DNA from: Oscillospiraceae bacterium
Lineage (GTDB): Bacteria > Bacillota > Clostridia > Oscillospirales > Ruminococcaceae
Assembly (NCBI GenBank): GCA_017472965.1
Contig: JAFUNR010000009.1
Coordinates: 62,001 to 126,000 of the forward strand
Direction: 5' to 3'
Length of the DNA stretch: 64,000 nt
Position numbers and translations under genes: made by a program. This document shows positions 23,086 through 31,817 of this stretch, piece by piece; the first letter of the stretch is position 1, and each line of letters opens with the position of its first letter. Below the pieces are notes generated by a model. That model saw only the letters and a program-made list of their open reading frames with translations, ran no database searches and was not told the origin of the DNA.

Positions 23086-23751
23086 TCAAAGAACCATCTG
23101 CTCCACCTGCGGCAGCACGGGAGCATCCCACGCCAGCAGCAGAACACCTTCCCGCACCTGTACGCAGGCAGGGCGTCCGGTGAAATGGTTGCTGACACCC
23201 AACGGAAAATCCGGCACCAGCTCACCTTCCTCCAGCGGATAAAGCAGCCCCCTCAATGTCACGCCGCAGGCCTTTCCGCCGTGGGCGAACACCGACAGGA
23301 TCCCCTGCTCCAGTGCCGGGAAAGCCGCTGTGCCCTGCCGCAGACAGGTGACGGTCTGCCCGCCTTCAAACAGAAAGCCGACCGCCCCGTGCTGCGCCAG
23401 AAACGCCAGCGCCTGCAGATTGGCAAGGGTATGATCCAGCCTGCCGCCGCAGCCGCCGTACAGGTAAAAGGTACGAAAGCCTTTTTCCAGTCCCAGCCGG
23501 ATGGCCAGCATCATATCGGTATCATCCTTCATCTCTGGCCAGCGCAGAACATTCGTCCCCTGAGGCACATGACCAAGGGAATCAAAATCCCCCAGCACCA
23601 CATCCGGGCGTACACCTGCTGCCTGCACTGCTGTCAGGCCGCCGTCGGCGGCGATCAGCAGATCGTTCGGGCCGTGAGCGGTAAGCGGCGCAAAGGCGGC
23701 AAAGCCCTGCCCTGCGCCAACGATACGGCAGACCCCTTTATGCTGTGTCAT
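23086..23751 (-). CDS. thiN: Thiamine diphosphokinase
   Basis: Transfers pyrophosphate from ATP to thiamine to give thiamine diphosphate. The 221-residue protein shows the family order: AADGG near residue 34, DVVLGDFDS, KDDTDMMLAI, and YGGCGGRLDHTLANL, with the substrate-binding VSNHF near the C terminus. The ATG at 23751 has GGAGG seven bases upstream. It begins 16 bases after the ribokinase stop on the same strand, so the two are co-transcribed. No TPP riboswitch is visible upstream. Confidence 0.93.
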   Translation of the reverse strand: MTQHKGVCRIVGAGQGFAAFAPLTAHGPNDLLIAADGGLTAVQAAGVRPDVVLGDFDSLGHVPQGTNVLRWPEMKDDTDMMLAIRLGLEKGFRTFYLYGGCGGRLDHTLANLQALAFLAQHGAVGFLFEGGQTVTCLRQGTAAFPALEQGILSVFAHGGKACGVTLRGLLYPLEEGELVPDFPLGVSNHFTGRPACVQVREGVLLLAWDAPVLPQVEQMVL

Positions 23752-23767
23752 CTGCGAGCCTCCGCTA

Positions 23768-24712
23768 TTACAGTTCGACACCGTAGGTCTCTTTGAGAAG
23801 TGTCAGGATCTCACTGCGTGCGGGCATGGAATCCGCCGCACCGGCTCTGGTGACGGAAAGGGATGCACAGCAGGAGGCAAACCGCAGCGCCTGCGGCACA
23901 GGAAGCCCTTCGGCCAGTGCCACGGTAAACGCACCGTTGAAAGCATCCCCCGCGCCGGTGGTATCCACAGCTTTTACTGCGGGCGGCGGCAAAAGCTCCT
24001 CCTTCACCCCGCCATCCTGCAGCCAGGAGGCATACACACCCTGCTTGCCCAGCGTGATCAGCACATTTTTCACGCCCAGAGCGCGAATCTTTTCCGCAGC
24101 TTCAGCGGCAGTGGCACGGTCGGTCACCGTCACGCCGCACAGGCGGGCGGCCTCGGTCTCGTTGGGGGTCAGCCAGTCGGTACCTGCCAGCAATTCCGCA
24201 GGCATATCCTTGTAGGGGGCCGGATTCAGAATGAACGGTACGCCGCGTGCTGCTGCCAGCTCCTTGGCGGCGATGACAGGCTCGAAGCCGGTCTCCAGCT
24301 GGGTGAGCACCGCCCCCATGTTTTCGATTTTTGCTGCGGCTGCCTCCACCTGAACTGCGCTGACCTCATCGTTCGCGCCGGTGATCACCACGATGCGGTT
24401 CTGTCCGCTGCCCTCCACCTCGATGAGAGCGGTGCCGGTCTCTGCTGTGGCGCTTTCGGCAACGAACTCGCGGGACATCCCCTCGGCATCGTAATGACGG
24501 CGCACCACATCGGCCATGGCATCCGTACCGATGCAGCCCACCATGCATACATCGCCGCCGCTGCGGTGAGCTGCAATGGCCTGATTGCTGCCCTTGCCGC
24601 CCATACCGATACGCAGAGAAGTACCGAAAACCGTCTCGCCCGCCACAGGAAAACGGGGTGTATATACCGTCATATCCACATTCAGACTGCCGACTACCAT
24701 CACTTTTTTCAT
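23768..24712 (-). CDS. rbsK: Ribokinase (PfkB family)
   Basis: Phosphorylates D-ribose at O5. The 314-residue protein starts MKKVMVVGSLNVDMT and has the ribokinase substrate motif GGKGSNQAIAA at about 38, NPAP and NETEA in the middle, and the PfkB signature DTTGAGDAFNGAF at about 249-261 with the catalytic Asp. CSLSVTRAGA fits the C terminus. It has a promoter of its own, and thiN follows directly. No ribose transporter or rbsD is nearby, so another nucleoside or sugar substrate in the same family cannot be excluded. Confidence 0.9.
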   Translation of the reverse strand: MKKVMVVGSLNVDMTVYTPRFPVAGETVFGTSLRIGMGGKGSNQAIAAHRSGGDVCMVGCIGTDAMADVVRRHYDAEGMSREFVAESATAETGTALIEVEGSGQNRIVVITGANDEVSAVQVEAAAAKIENMGAVLTQLETGFEPVIAAKELAAARGVPFILNPAPYKDMPAELLAGTDWLTPNETEAARLCGVTVTDRATAAEAAEKIRALGVKNVLITLGKQGVYASWLQDGGVKEELLPPPAVKAVDTTGAGDAFNGAFTVALAEGLPVPQALRFASCCASLSVTRAGAADSMPARSEILTLLKETYGVEL

Positions 24713-24747
24713 ATATTTCTCTCCTTGTCATCCGGAATTCTATGTCA

Positions 24748-24776
24748 AGTATACCCCACCGCTTTCCTCTTGTAAA
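24748..24776 (-). promoter_or_regulatory. Promoter of rbsK-thiN
   Basis: TTTACA (24771-24776) and TATACT (24748-24753) on the minus strand are 17 bases apart; AAGGAGAG precedes the ATG. Confidence 0.65.
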
Positions 24777-24826
24777 GCGCAGGCGGGATTTTTCTGCCGA
24801 AAATTTTCACGCACAGACTTCGGTCG

Positions 24827-24856
24827 TTGACAAAGCGCCGCCCTGCGTTCTATAAT
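24827..24856 (+). promoter_or_regulatory. Promoter of the rhamnosidase operon
   Basis: A consensus TTGACA (24827-24832) and a consensus TATAAT (24851-24856) are separated by 18 bases. Start of transcription is expected near 24863. Confidence 0.8.
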
Positions 24857-24859
24857 GAG

Positions 24860-24880
24860 CCTGTGAGAATTTTTCACAGG
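24860..24880 (+). promoter_or_regulatory. Palindromic operator at the rhamnosidase transcription start
   Basis: A perfect inverted repeat CCTGTGA-N7-TCACAGG begins four bases after the -10 and covers the predicted start of transcription. This is a usual place for a repressor operator. The regulator is not encoded next to it. Confidence 0.55.
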
Positions 24881-24917
24881 AAAAAGAAAAGCTTTTCCGC
24901 TGAAAGGACGATTCCAT

Positions 24918-27548
24918 ATGAAACTGACCGATCTGAAGGCAAACCGCATCCGCACACCGCTGGGATTCCGGATGGATACCGCCATGCTCTCCTGGGTGGC
25001 GGAGGATACCGCCGCCAAGCATCAGAGCGCCGCGCGTGTGGTGGTGAGCCTGCATCCCGATTTGAGCGAACCCCTGTTTGACACCGGCAAAAGCGAGAAA
25101 CTGTCCAGCCTTGGCGTGGAATTTGCCGGCCCCTTTACCCCTCGTACCCGCTACTACTGGGGCGTGACTGTCTGGGGCGACAACGGCGAATGTGCCGAGG
25201 CCGCCAGCTGGTTTGAAACCGGCAAAATGGACGAGCCCTGGCAGGGCAAATGGATCAGTTGTGAGCTGCCCAAAACTGCTCACCCCCACTACGCCGTACC
25301 TTTTAATCTGAACGGCGAGGTGGTGCGCGCACGGCTTTACTGCACCGCACTGGGTATGTACGAAGCGGAGCTCAACTGCAGCAAGGCGGGCGAGGAATAT
25401 CTGGCCCCCGGCTGCAACGATTACCACAATTTTCTTCAGATCCACACCTATGATGTGACACAGCTGGTGCACAGCGGCGAAAACCGGCTGGGTATCTGGC
25501 TGGGTCAGGGCTGGTACGCCGGCAAATTCGGCTGGTGCGAGCCGGGTGTAGGCGTATGGGGCGAGCAGCTTGCTCTGCTGGCCGAGCTGGTGGTGGAGCT
25601 TGCCGACGGCAGCACGGTCGTCATCGGCACCGATGAAAGCTGGCGGTGCTGCGCCTCTGCCATCACGCAGAGCGGCATCTATTACGGCGAAGATCTGGAC
25701 GCCCGTCTGGAGGACCGCGGCTGGAGCACACCTGCCGGCGATCTGACCCACTGGCTGTACGCAAAGTCCTTTGAAGCCCCCGCCGCCGCAGTCATCGACC
25801 GCCTGAGCCTGCCCATCGTCATCAAGCAGCGCTGGACGGATCACGAAGTCATCACCACACCCGCCGGGGAGACTGTCATTGATTTCAAGCAGGAAATGAC
25901 CGGCTGGGTGGAATTTGACTGCTGCCTGCCCGCCGGCACAAAGCTGCAGCTGCAGTTTGGTGAGCTGCTGCAGCACGGCAACTTTTACAATGAAAACCTG
26001 CGCAGTGCCGAAGCGCAGTACACCTATATCTCCGACGGCACCCGTGCGCACATCCGTCCCCGCTTTACCTTCTACGGTTTCCGCTTTATGAAGATCACCG
26101 GCGCGGCGGCCGAGGCTCTGGAAAATCTGACCGCCTGTGTCATTTATTCCGACATGGATTCCACCGGCGATATCGTCACCTCCAACAAAAAGGTCAACCG
26201 CCTGATCGCCAATGTGCAGTGGGGCCAGCGGGGCAATTTTCTGGATGTGCCCACCGACTGTCCCCAGCGTGACGAGCGCCTTGGCTGGACGGGCGATGCG
26301 CAGATCTTCTGCGGCACCGCCAATTTCAACATGGACACCGCTGCCTTCTACGGCAAATATCTGTATGATATGCTGCTTGAACAAAAGCAGCTGCGCGGTG
26401 CGGCGCCCCACTTTGTGCCGGATATCCGCATGGCGGAATTCCGCCGCAAGGGCGAGGAGTACACGCTGCAGGGAGCCTGCGCATGGAGCGATGCCGCCAC
26501 CATCATTCCGTGGAACAATTACCTGTATTTCGGCGACAAGGCACAGCTGGCGCGGGAATACGAGAATATGAAGCTGTGGACCGATTACATCAAGACTCGC
26601 GACGAAGAGGTCTGCGGCGGTCGCCGCCTGTGGGCATGCGATTTTCATTACGGCGATTGGCTGGCCATGGATAACCCCGACAAGGAGAGCCGCTTCGGCG
26701 CAACGGACGATTTCTATCTGGCCAGCGGCTACTATTACTGGGCCGCCACACTGACCGCCAAAGCCGCCGCTGTACTGGGCAAAGAGGACGACGCCGCCTA
26801 TTATGCCGGGCTGGCGGAAGAGGTACTGGTCGCCATCCGCGCCGAATACTTCACCCCCACCGGTCGTCTTGCCTGTCCCACCCAGACCGCCCACGCCATG
26901 GCGCTTTTCATGGGTCTTGTGCCCGAGGAAAACAAAGCCCGCACGATCGATGAGCTGGGCAAACTGATCAAAAAGCGCAACGACCATCTGGACACCGGCT
27001 TTATCGGCACCTACCAGCTGTGCAGCGCCCTTTCAGAAAACGGACTGGTGGAAAAAATGTACACACTGCTGCTCAACGAGGATCTGCCCAGCTGGCTGTA
27101 CGAGGTCAACATGGGCGCAACCACCATCTGGGAGCGCTGGAACAGCGTGCTGCCCAACGGACTGGTCAGCGATACCGGCATGAACAGCATGAACCATTAC
27201 TCCTACGGCGCCGTGATGGAATGGATGTACCGCTATATGTGCGGCATTCTGCCGAAGGAGGAGGCCCCCGGCTTTAAAAAGGTGACGATCCGGCCCATGC
27301 CGGATGCCCGCTTTGATCACGCCTGCGCCCGGTACGCAAGCGCCGCCGGCAAATATGTGAGCGGCTGGAAAAAGACGGAAACCGGTATGGAATACGAGGT
27401 GACCGTCCCCTTTGATGCCGAAGCGGAGTTTGTGCTCGTCAACAGCGGAAGCGCTGTCACTCTCAACGGCGACCCCTGCGCCGTGCTGGCCGAAACCGGC
27501 CGCATCACCCTGTGCGCCGGCAGCTACACCATCACCGTGACCGCCTGA
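24918..27548 (+). CDS. Alpha-L-rhamnosidase, GH78 family
   Basis: Inverting glycosidase of 876 residues that releases terminal L-rhamnose from plant glycosides or polysaccharides. No signal peptide is visible, so it acts in the cytoplasm on imported substrates. Domain order is family-typical: an N-terminal beta-sandwich (about 1-110), the rhamnosidase_N lectin-like region (NDYHNFLQIHTYDVT), a connecting beta domain, the (alpha/alpha)6 barrel with DVPTDCPQRDERLGWTGDAQ near 440-460 holding the acidic catalytic residues, and a C-terminal beta-sandwich. WERWNSV is the second conserved block. GAAAGGAC precedes the ATG. Forms an operon with rhaM. Confidence 0.93.
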   Translation: MKLTDLKANRIRTPLGFRMDTAMLSWVAEDTAAKHQSAARVVVSLHPDLSEPLFDTGKSEKLSSLGVEFAGPFTPRTRYYWGVTVWGDNGECAEAASWFETGKMDEPWQGKWISCELPKTAHPHYAVPFNLNGEVVRARLYCTALGMYEAELNCSKAGEEYLAPGCNDYHNFLQIHTYDVTQLVHSGENRLGIWLGQGWYAGKFGWCEPGVGVWGEQLALLAELVVELADGSTVVIGTDESWRCCASAITQSGIYYGEDLDARLEDRGWSTPAGDLTHWLYAKSFEAPAAAVIDRLSLPIVIKQRWTDHEVITTPAGETVIDFKQEMTGWVEFDCCLPAGTKLQLQFGELLQHGNFYNENLRSAEAQYTYISDGTRAHIRPRFTFYGFRFMKITGAAAEALENLTACVIYSDMDSTGDIVTSNKKVNRLIANVQWGQRGNFLDVPTDCPQRDERLGWTGDAQIFCGTANFNMDTAAFYGKYLYDMLLEQKQLRGAAPHFVPDIRMAEFRRKGEEYTLQGACAWSDAATIIPWNNYLYFGDKAQLAREYENMKLWTDYIKTRDEEVCGGRRLWACDFHYGDWLAMDNPDKESRFGATDDFYLASGYYYWAATLTAKAAAVLGKEDDAAYYAGLAEEVLVAIRAEYFTPTGRLACPTQTAHAMALFMGLVPEENKARTIDELGKLIKKRNDHLDTGFIGTYQLCSALSENGLVEKMYTLLLNEDLPSWLYEVNMGATTIWERWNSVLPNGLVSDTGMNSMNHYSYGAVMEWMYRYMCGILPKEEAPGFKKVTIRPMPDARFDHACARYASAAGKYVSGWKKTETGMEYEVTVPFDAEAEFVLVNSGSAVTLNGDPCAVLAETGRITLCAGSYTITVTA

Positions 27549-27610
27549 TAAAAAACAGCGGCACACCCGCCGGCGTGCCCGACAATACGAAAGAAAAAGG
27601 AGAACCTACT

Positions 27611-27925
27611 ATGGAGCGCCATGCATGGAAAGCCGTCATCCGCGACGGCATGATCACCGAGTACATCCGCCGCCATGACGAGATCTGGCCCGAAATGCTG
27701 GAAATGTTCGAGGCCGCCACCATCCACAACTACTCCATCTGGAATGTGGGCAACGAGATCTTCGGCTATTATGAATGCGAGGATCCCGTCCGCGCCGCCG
27801 AGGTGCAGCGGGATAACCCCGTCTCCCGCAAATGGAATGAGTATATGAAGGATGTGATGTATGTGCAGGTGGATTCCGCCACCATGCTTCCTCTGCCTGT
27901 CAAGCAGGTGTTCTACAAGCCCTGA
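27611..27925 (+). CDS. rhaM: L-rhamnose mutarotase
   Basis: Small dimeric alpha/beta-barrel enzyme of 104 residues that interconverts the alpha and beta anomers of L-rhamnose. HDEIWPEMLEMF, NYSIWNVGNEIFGYYEC and the C-terminal KQVFYKP match the RhaM/DUF718 family. The ATG at 27611 has AAAAAGGAG upstream; the frame is open further upstream but that extension has no start site. It lies 62 bases after the rhamnosidase and prepares the freed sugar for catabolism. Rhamnose isomerase, kinase and aldolase are not in the window. Confidence 0.9.
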   Translation: MERHAWKAVIRDGMITEYIRRHDEIWPEMLEMFEAATIHNYSIWNVGNEIFGYYECEDPVRAAEVQRDNPVSRKWNEYMKDVMYVQVDSATMLPLPVKQVFYKP

Positions 27926-27941
27926 ATCTGCAAACCGTTTT

Positions 27942-27979
27942 CGCCCGCCGTGTCCGAAAAGCATGGCGGGCGTTTTTTT
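27942..27979 (+). terminator. Terminator of the rhamnosidase-rhaM operon
   Basis: CGCCCGCC (27942-27949) pairs with GGCGGGCG (27965-27972), followed by seven T. Confidence 0.9.
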
Positions 27980-28003
27980 GTAAAAGACCGCAGCAAAAAC
28001 AGA

Positions 28004-28032
28004 TTGCCAAGCCGGCCGCAATGTGGTAAACT
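28004..28032 (+). promoter_or_regulatory. Promoter of the ThyX-like gene
   Basis: TTGCCA (28004-28009) and TAAACT (28027-28032) are 17 bases apart; the start codon follows 33 bases later with ACAGGAGAG before it. Confidence 0.6.
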
Positions 28033-28065
28033 TTTATTGAATCCGAAAAAGACAGGAGAGATACC

Positions 28066-28737
28066 ATGGGAAATATCATCATCCAGAAAGAAACCACGCC
28101 GGATCCCATCCGTCTGATCGGGCGCGAGGCCGGCGTTTGCTGGGGCGCCGAGACCGGCAACGACGAAAAGGACTATAAGCGCGGCATGGACTGCCTTGTT
28201 TCCGGCCACGGCCGCACATGGGAATATCCGCAGGTGTACATGGTGCTGGAGGGTTACTCCGCCCGGGTCATCCGTGAGCTGTACACCCACATTGCCGGCG
28301 GCCCCACCCGGCTGCAGGCATCCACCCGCTACATCGATTACCAGAAGGGCTTTGACTATGTAATGCCGCCCTCCGTCGCCAAAAACGAGGAAGCCGCCGC
28401 TATTTACACCGGGGCAATGCAGGACATCGTGAACGCCATGCAGAAGCTGGAGGCACTGGAGATCCCCCGCGAGGACTGCGGCATGCTGCTGCCGCTGGGT
28501 ATGACCAGCAAGGTGGTGCTGCGCACAAACCTGCGCAACCTGATCGATATGTCGCATCAGCGGCTGTGCAGCCGTGCTTTCTGGGAGTTCCGCGCCCTGA
28601 TGAACGATCTGAAAAAAGCGCTGGCAGAGTATTCCCCCGAGTGGAAGACGCTGACGGAGGAATTCTTTATTCCCAAGTGTGAAGTCAGCGGCTTCTGCAG
28701 TGAAAAATACACCTGCGGCAGAAAGCCGAAAAAATAA
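28066..28737 (+). CDS. FAD-dependent thymidylate synthase (ThyX)-like protein
   Basis: Protein of 223 residues related to ThyX, which methylates dUMP using FAD and methylenetetrahydrofolate. The STRY end of the ThyX signature is present at 86-89, and TNLRNLIDMSHQRLCSRAFW (154-173) matches the C-terminal substrate-binding helix. The RHR half of RHRxxSx4SxRY is changed: residues 70-75 read RELYTH. The C terminus adds three evenly spaced cysteines, C205, C211 and C217, which could bind metal. The divergence leaves thymidylate synthesis unproven. Single-gene unit between its own promoter and terminator. Confidence 0.78.
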   Translation: MGNIIIQKETTPDPIRLIGREAGVCWGAETGNDEKDYKRGMDCLVSGHGRTWEYPQVYMVLEGYSARVIRELYTHIAGGPTRLQASTRYIDYQKGFDYVMPPSVAKNEEAAAIYTGAMQDIVNAMQKLEALEIPREDCGMLLPLGMTSKVVLRTNLRNLIDMSHQRLCSRAFWEFRALMNDLKKALAEYSPEWKTLTEEFFIPKCEVSGFCSEKYTCGRKPKK

Positions 28738-28801
28738 GGAGAACAGCGCGGATCGATCGCTCCTGTCCGCCGCCAAAGCGAAACCTTTTTATCCAAACGA
28801 A

Positions 28802-28845
28802 AACTCCCGTCCGGAAGCATACAGCCTCCGGACAGGAGTTTTTTT
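28802..28845 (+). terminator. Terminator of the ThyX-like gene
   Basis: The stem AACTCC-c-GTCCGGA against TCCGGAC-a-GGAGTT is followed by TTTTTTT. It also lies downstream of the P-type ATPase gene on the other strand and may act there more weakly. Confidence 0.85.
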
Positions 28846-28879
28846 GATGTTGTAGGGATAATTTGCGCCGCTTTCTGCC

Positions 28880-31528
28880 TTATTTCGCCTTTTTCTTTGC
28901 CGCGGCACGCTGGATGAGCTTGACAAGCTCCACCAGCGGGATGATGCAGGCACCGATGCCGATGGCCACGGCGTACTCCACCAGACTGATGGGCATCAGA
29001 CCGAAAGCGTTGGCAAGGAAGGGAACCTCGCAGATAACGGTGGTCAGCAGCAGGCTGCCGATGGCGGCCAGATACAGGATCTTATTGTGACTCTTCAGGC
29101 CGAACAGGCTGCCGCGCTGCGAGCGCATATTGAAGCTGTGGAAGATCTCGGCCATGGACATGGTCAGGAAGGCCATGGTCATGCCGTGCTCGCTGTTGGC
29201 AATGGCCCAGCTGCCGGTCTCCATATAATCGCCGATGAAGTAGGAGGCCAGCACCAGCGCAGAGATCATAAAGCCCTGGCAGACCACATCAAAGCCCATG
29301 CCGCCGGCAAAGACACCGGCCTTGGCATCGCGCGGGGCGCGGTGCATGATATCGGCCTCGGCCTTTTCCATACCCAGCGCCAGCGCGGGGAAGGTATCGG
29401 TGACCAGATTGATGAACAGCAGGTGCACCGGCTTGAGGATGGTGAAGCCCATCAGCGTGGCGGTAAAGATACTGATGACCTCGCTGATGTTGGAGCCCAG
29501 CAGGAACTGGATGGCCTTGCGGATGTTATCATAGATACGGCGGCCTTCCTCAACAGCGCCCACAATGGTGGCGAAGTTATCATCGGTCAGCACCATATCG
29601 GCAACATTCTTGGTGACATCGGTACCGGTGATGCCCATGCCCACGCCGATATCAGCGGATTTGATGGAGGGCGCATCGTTGACGCCGTCACCGGTCATAG
29701 CGGTGACATTACCGCTGCCGCGCCATGCGTTGACGATACGGGTCTTGTGCTCGGGCTGCACACGGGCATAGACGCTGATGCTGCGGAATTCCTTCTCGAA
29801 GGTCTCATCGTCCATCTCATCCAGCTGTGCACCGGTGACAGCATGGTCACCCTCGGCCAGAATGCCCAGTTCCTTGGCGATGGCTACGGCGGTATCCACA
29901 TGGTCGCCGGTGATCATAACGGGACGGATACCGGCGGTGCGGCATTCGGCGATGGCAGCGGTGACCTCGGGACGGACCGGGTCGATCATGCCGGCCAGAC
30001 CGATGAAGCACAGATCATGCTCCAGATTGTCGGGAGAGGCATCGGCGGGGCAGGCTTCCCACATACGCTCGGCGGCAGCCAGTACACGCAGGGCACGGTC
30101 AGCCATGGCCTTATTGGCGGCGGCGATCTCGGCACGGTAGGCATCGGTCATGGGCACAGGCTTACCGTCCTGCAGATAATGGGTGCAGCGGCCCAGCAGC
30201 ACATCGGGCGCGCCCTTGGTATACTGGATGACACCGGCTTCGATCGTATGAACCGTGGACATCATCTTGCGGCCGGAATCGAAGGGTGCCTCGGCACAGC
30301 GGGGAGCATCGGCCTTCAGGGTCTTCTTGGGCAGCCCCAGCTTGCCGGCCCACGCCACCAGAGCGGCTTCGGTGGGCTCACCGGTGACGGTACCGTCATC
30401 ATCCTGCTCGGCATCGGAGCACAGCGCCATGGCCGTGGCCAGACGGGCCTCATCGGTGGTAAAGGAATCCACCACCGTCATTTTATTCTGAGTCAGAGTA
30501 CCGGTTTTATCGGAGCAGATGATCTGCGCACAGCCCAGCGTTTCCACAGCGGTCAGCTTGCGGATAATGGCATTGCGCCTGGACATATTGGTAACACCGA
30601 TGGACAGCACCACCGTCACAACGGCGGCAAGGCCTTCGGGAATGGCGGCGACCGCCAGAGAAACGGCGATCATGAAGGAATCGATGATCACTTCAAAATC
30701 CAGACCGCCGGCACGCAGCAGCTGCACACCGAACACGGCGGCACAAATAGCCAGCACCAGCCAGGTCAGAATGCGGGAAAGCTGGCTGAGCTTGCGCTGC
30801 AGCGGGGTCTGACCCTCCTGCGCCTGCACCAGAGCATCGGCGATCTTGCCCATTTCAGTATCCATACCGGTGCCGGTCACCACGGCGGTGCCGCGGCCAT
30901 ACACCACCGTACCGCCCATGTAGACCATATTCTTACGGTCGCCCAGCGGCACATCCTTCTGTCCGGCAGCCAGCGGCAGGGCATCCACGATCTTATCAAC
31001 GGGGACGGATTCACCGGTCAGGGCTGCTTCCTCCACCTTCAGACTGGCGCTTTCCAGCAGACGGGCATCGGCAGGCACGGCATCGCCGGCCTCCAGCAGC
31101 ACCACATCGCCCACCACCAGCTCTTCGCTGCGCACACTGACGATATGGCCGTCACGCAGCACACGGGAGGTTGCGGCAGACATCTCCTGCAGCGCCTCGA
31201 TGGCTTTTTCCGCCTTGTTTTCCTGATACACGCCCAGCACGGCGTTGATGATCACAACGGCCAGAATGATGATGACATCGGCAAAGCCCTCGCCCTCCAG
31301 CACGGCCAGCACACCGCTGATAGCCGCTGCGACCAGCAGGATGATGATCATGGGATCGGACAGCTGCTCCAGAAAACGCTGCAGCAGGGTCTTGCCCTTG
31401 GCTTCGGCCAGCTTGTTCAGGCCGTTTTGCTCCAGACGGCGCTTTGCTTCGGCGGCACTCAGGCCGGTTTCGGCAGCGCTGTCCACCTCGCGCAGTACGG
31501 CGGAGGCTTCTTCGCAATAATGCTTCAT
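28880..31528 (-). CDS. Cation-transporting P-type ATPase (Ca2+/Mn2+ type, P2A)
   Basis: ATP-driven membrane pump of 882 residues with the full P-type plan: cation ATPase N-terminal region (1-60), M1-M2, actuator domain with TGES at 171-174, M4 with the ion-binding PEGL at 297-300, phosphorylated D340 in DKTGTLT, nucleotide-binding KGAPD, hinge TGDGVND, and C-terminal M5-M10 with NLVTDTFPALALGME. This resembles SERCA/PMCA-type Ca2+ or Mn2+ exporters. A yybP-ykoY manganese riboswitch in its leader makes Mn2+ export, or dual Ca2+/Mn2+ export, most likely. The ATG at 31528 has AAAGGAG eight bases upstream. Confidence 0.93.
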   Translation of the reverse strand: MKHYCEEASAVLREVDSAAETGLSAAEAKRRLEQNGLNKLAEAKGKTLLQRFLEQLSDPMIIILLVAAAISGVLAVLEGEGFADVIIILAVVIINAVLGVYQENKAEKAIEALQEMSAATSRVLRDGHIVSVRSEELVVGDVVLLEAGDAVPADARLLESASLKVEEAALTGESVPVDKIVDALPLAAGQKDVPLGDRKNMVYMGGTVVYGRGTAVVTGTGMDTEMGKIADALVQAQEGQTPLQRKLSQLSRILTWLVLAICAAVFGVQLLRAGGLDFEVIIDSFMIAVSLAVAAIPEGLAAVVTVVLSIGVTNMSRRNAIIRKLTAVETLGCAQIICSDKTGTLTQNKMTVVDSFTTDEARLATAMALCSDAEQDDDGTVTGEPTEAALVAWAGKLGLPKKTLKADAPRCAEAPFDSGRKMMSTVHTIEAGVIQYTKGAPDVLLGRCTHYLQDGKPVPMTDAYRAEIAAANKAMADRALRVLAAAERMWEACPADASPDNLEHDLCFIGLAGMIDPVRPEVTAAIAECRTAGIRPVMITGDHVDTAVAIAKELGILAEGDHAVTGAQLDEMDDETFEKEFRSISVYARVQPEHKTRIVNAWRGSGNVTAMTGDGVNDAPSIKSADIGVGMGITGTDVTKNVADMVLTDDNFATIVGAVEEGRRIYDNIRKAIQFLLGSNISEVISIFTATLMGFTILKPVHLLFINLVTDTFPALALGMEKAEADIMHRAPRDAKAGVFAGGMGFDVVCQGFMISALVLASYFIGDYMETGSWAIANSEHGMTMAFLTMSMAEIFHSFNMRSQRGSLFGLKSHNKILYLAAIGSLLLTTVICEVPFLANAFGLMPISLVEYAVAIGIGACIIPLVELVKLIQRAAAKKKAK

Positions 31529-31561
31529 TACTTTTACTCCTTTACGCATTTTGTTTCGGAC

Positions 31562-31602
31562 AAAACAAAAACCCAGGCATGGCGGCAGGCCACACCCGGG
31601 TA
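31562..31602 (-). terminator. Riboswitch expression-platform terminator
   Basis: On the minus strand ACCCGGG pairs with CCTGGGT and an inner seven-bp stem (GUGUGGC/GCCAUGC, with G-U pairs). TTTTTGTTTTG follows. It lies between the manganese aptamer and the ATPase gene, so metal binding would relieve termination. Confidence 0.85.
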
Positions 31603-31611
31603 TACGCTCCG

Positions 31612-31740
31612 ATCAAGAGGGACCCTTGCAGTGCCGGGCAGCCATACATGAGTCTCGCGGTTTGAAGCAAGCCAGACGCGCATGCGTCGGAGATGTTGAC
31701 TTGCTACGCACCATACCGGCGCGCCCGCTACTCCCTCGCA
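31612..31740 (-). ncRNA. yybP-ykoY manganese riboswitch
   Basis: The minus-strand leader carries the hallmarks of the yybP-ykoY aptamer. GAGGGAGUAGC opens P1, pairing with UCCCUC near 31614-31625. AGCAAGUCAACAUCUC then leads into a GC-rich hairpin, and UGGCUUGCUUCAAAC closes the second helix. An extended -10 (TGCTACAAT, with the TACAAT at 31759-31764) places transcription start near 31752. The family binds Mn2+ and controls Mn exporters and P-type ATPases. Assignment is by pattern recognition, not a covariance search. Confidence 0.85.
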
Positions 31741-31817
31741 GGATTATCGTTCCTGTCTATTGTAGCATAAAACATTTGGATTTTATGTTAAGAATATGTT
31801 AAATCCAAAATTTCATG

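Noticed and set aside
23752-23768. TPP riboswitch before thiN
   Set aside because: Only 16 bases separate it from rbsK, and the rbsK leader shows no THI-box sequence.
24841-24917. Rhamnosidase leader as a riboswitch
   Set aside because: The leader is short; the only structure is the 21-bp palindrome at the start of transcription, which is better explained as an operator.
24807-26987. Minus-strand open frame opposite the rhamnosidase
   Set aside because: It covers the rhamnosidase promoter and operator and lacks any recognisable motif.
29087-31651. Very long open frame on the plus strand opposite the P-type ATPase
   Set aside because: The product is His/Gly/Gln-rich low complexity, has no start site, and is explained by GC-rich codon use of the real gene.
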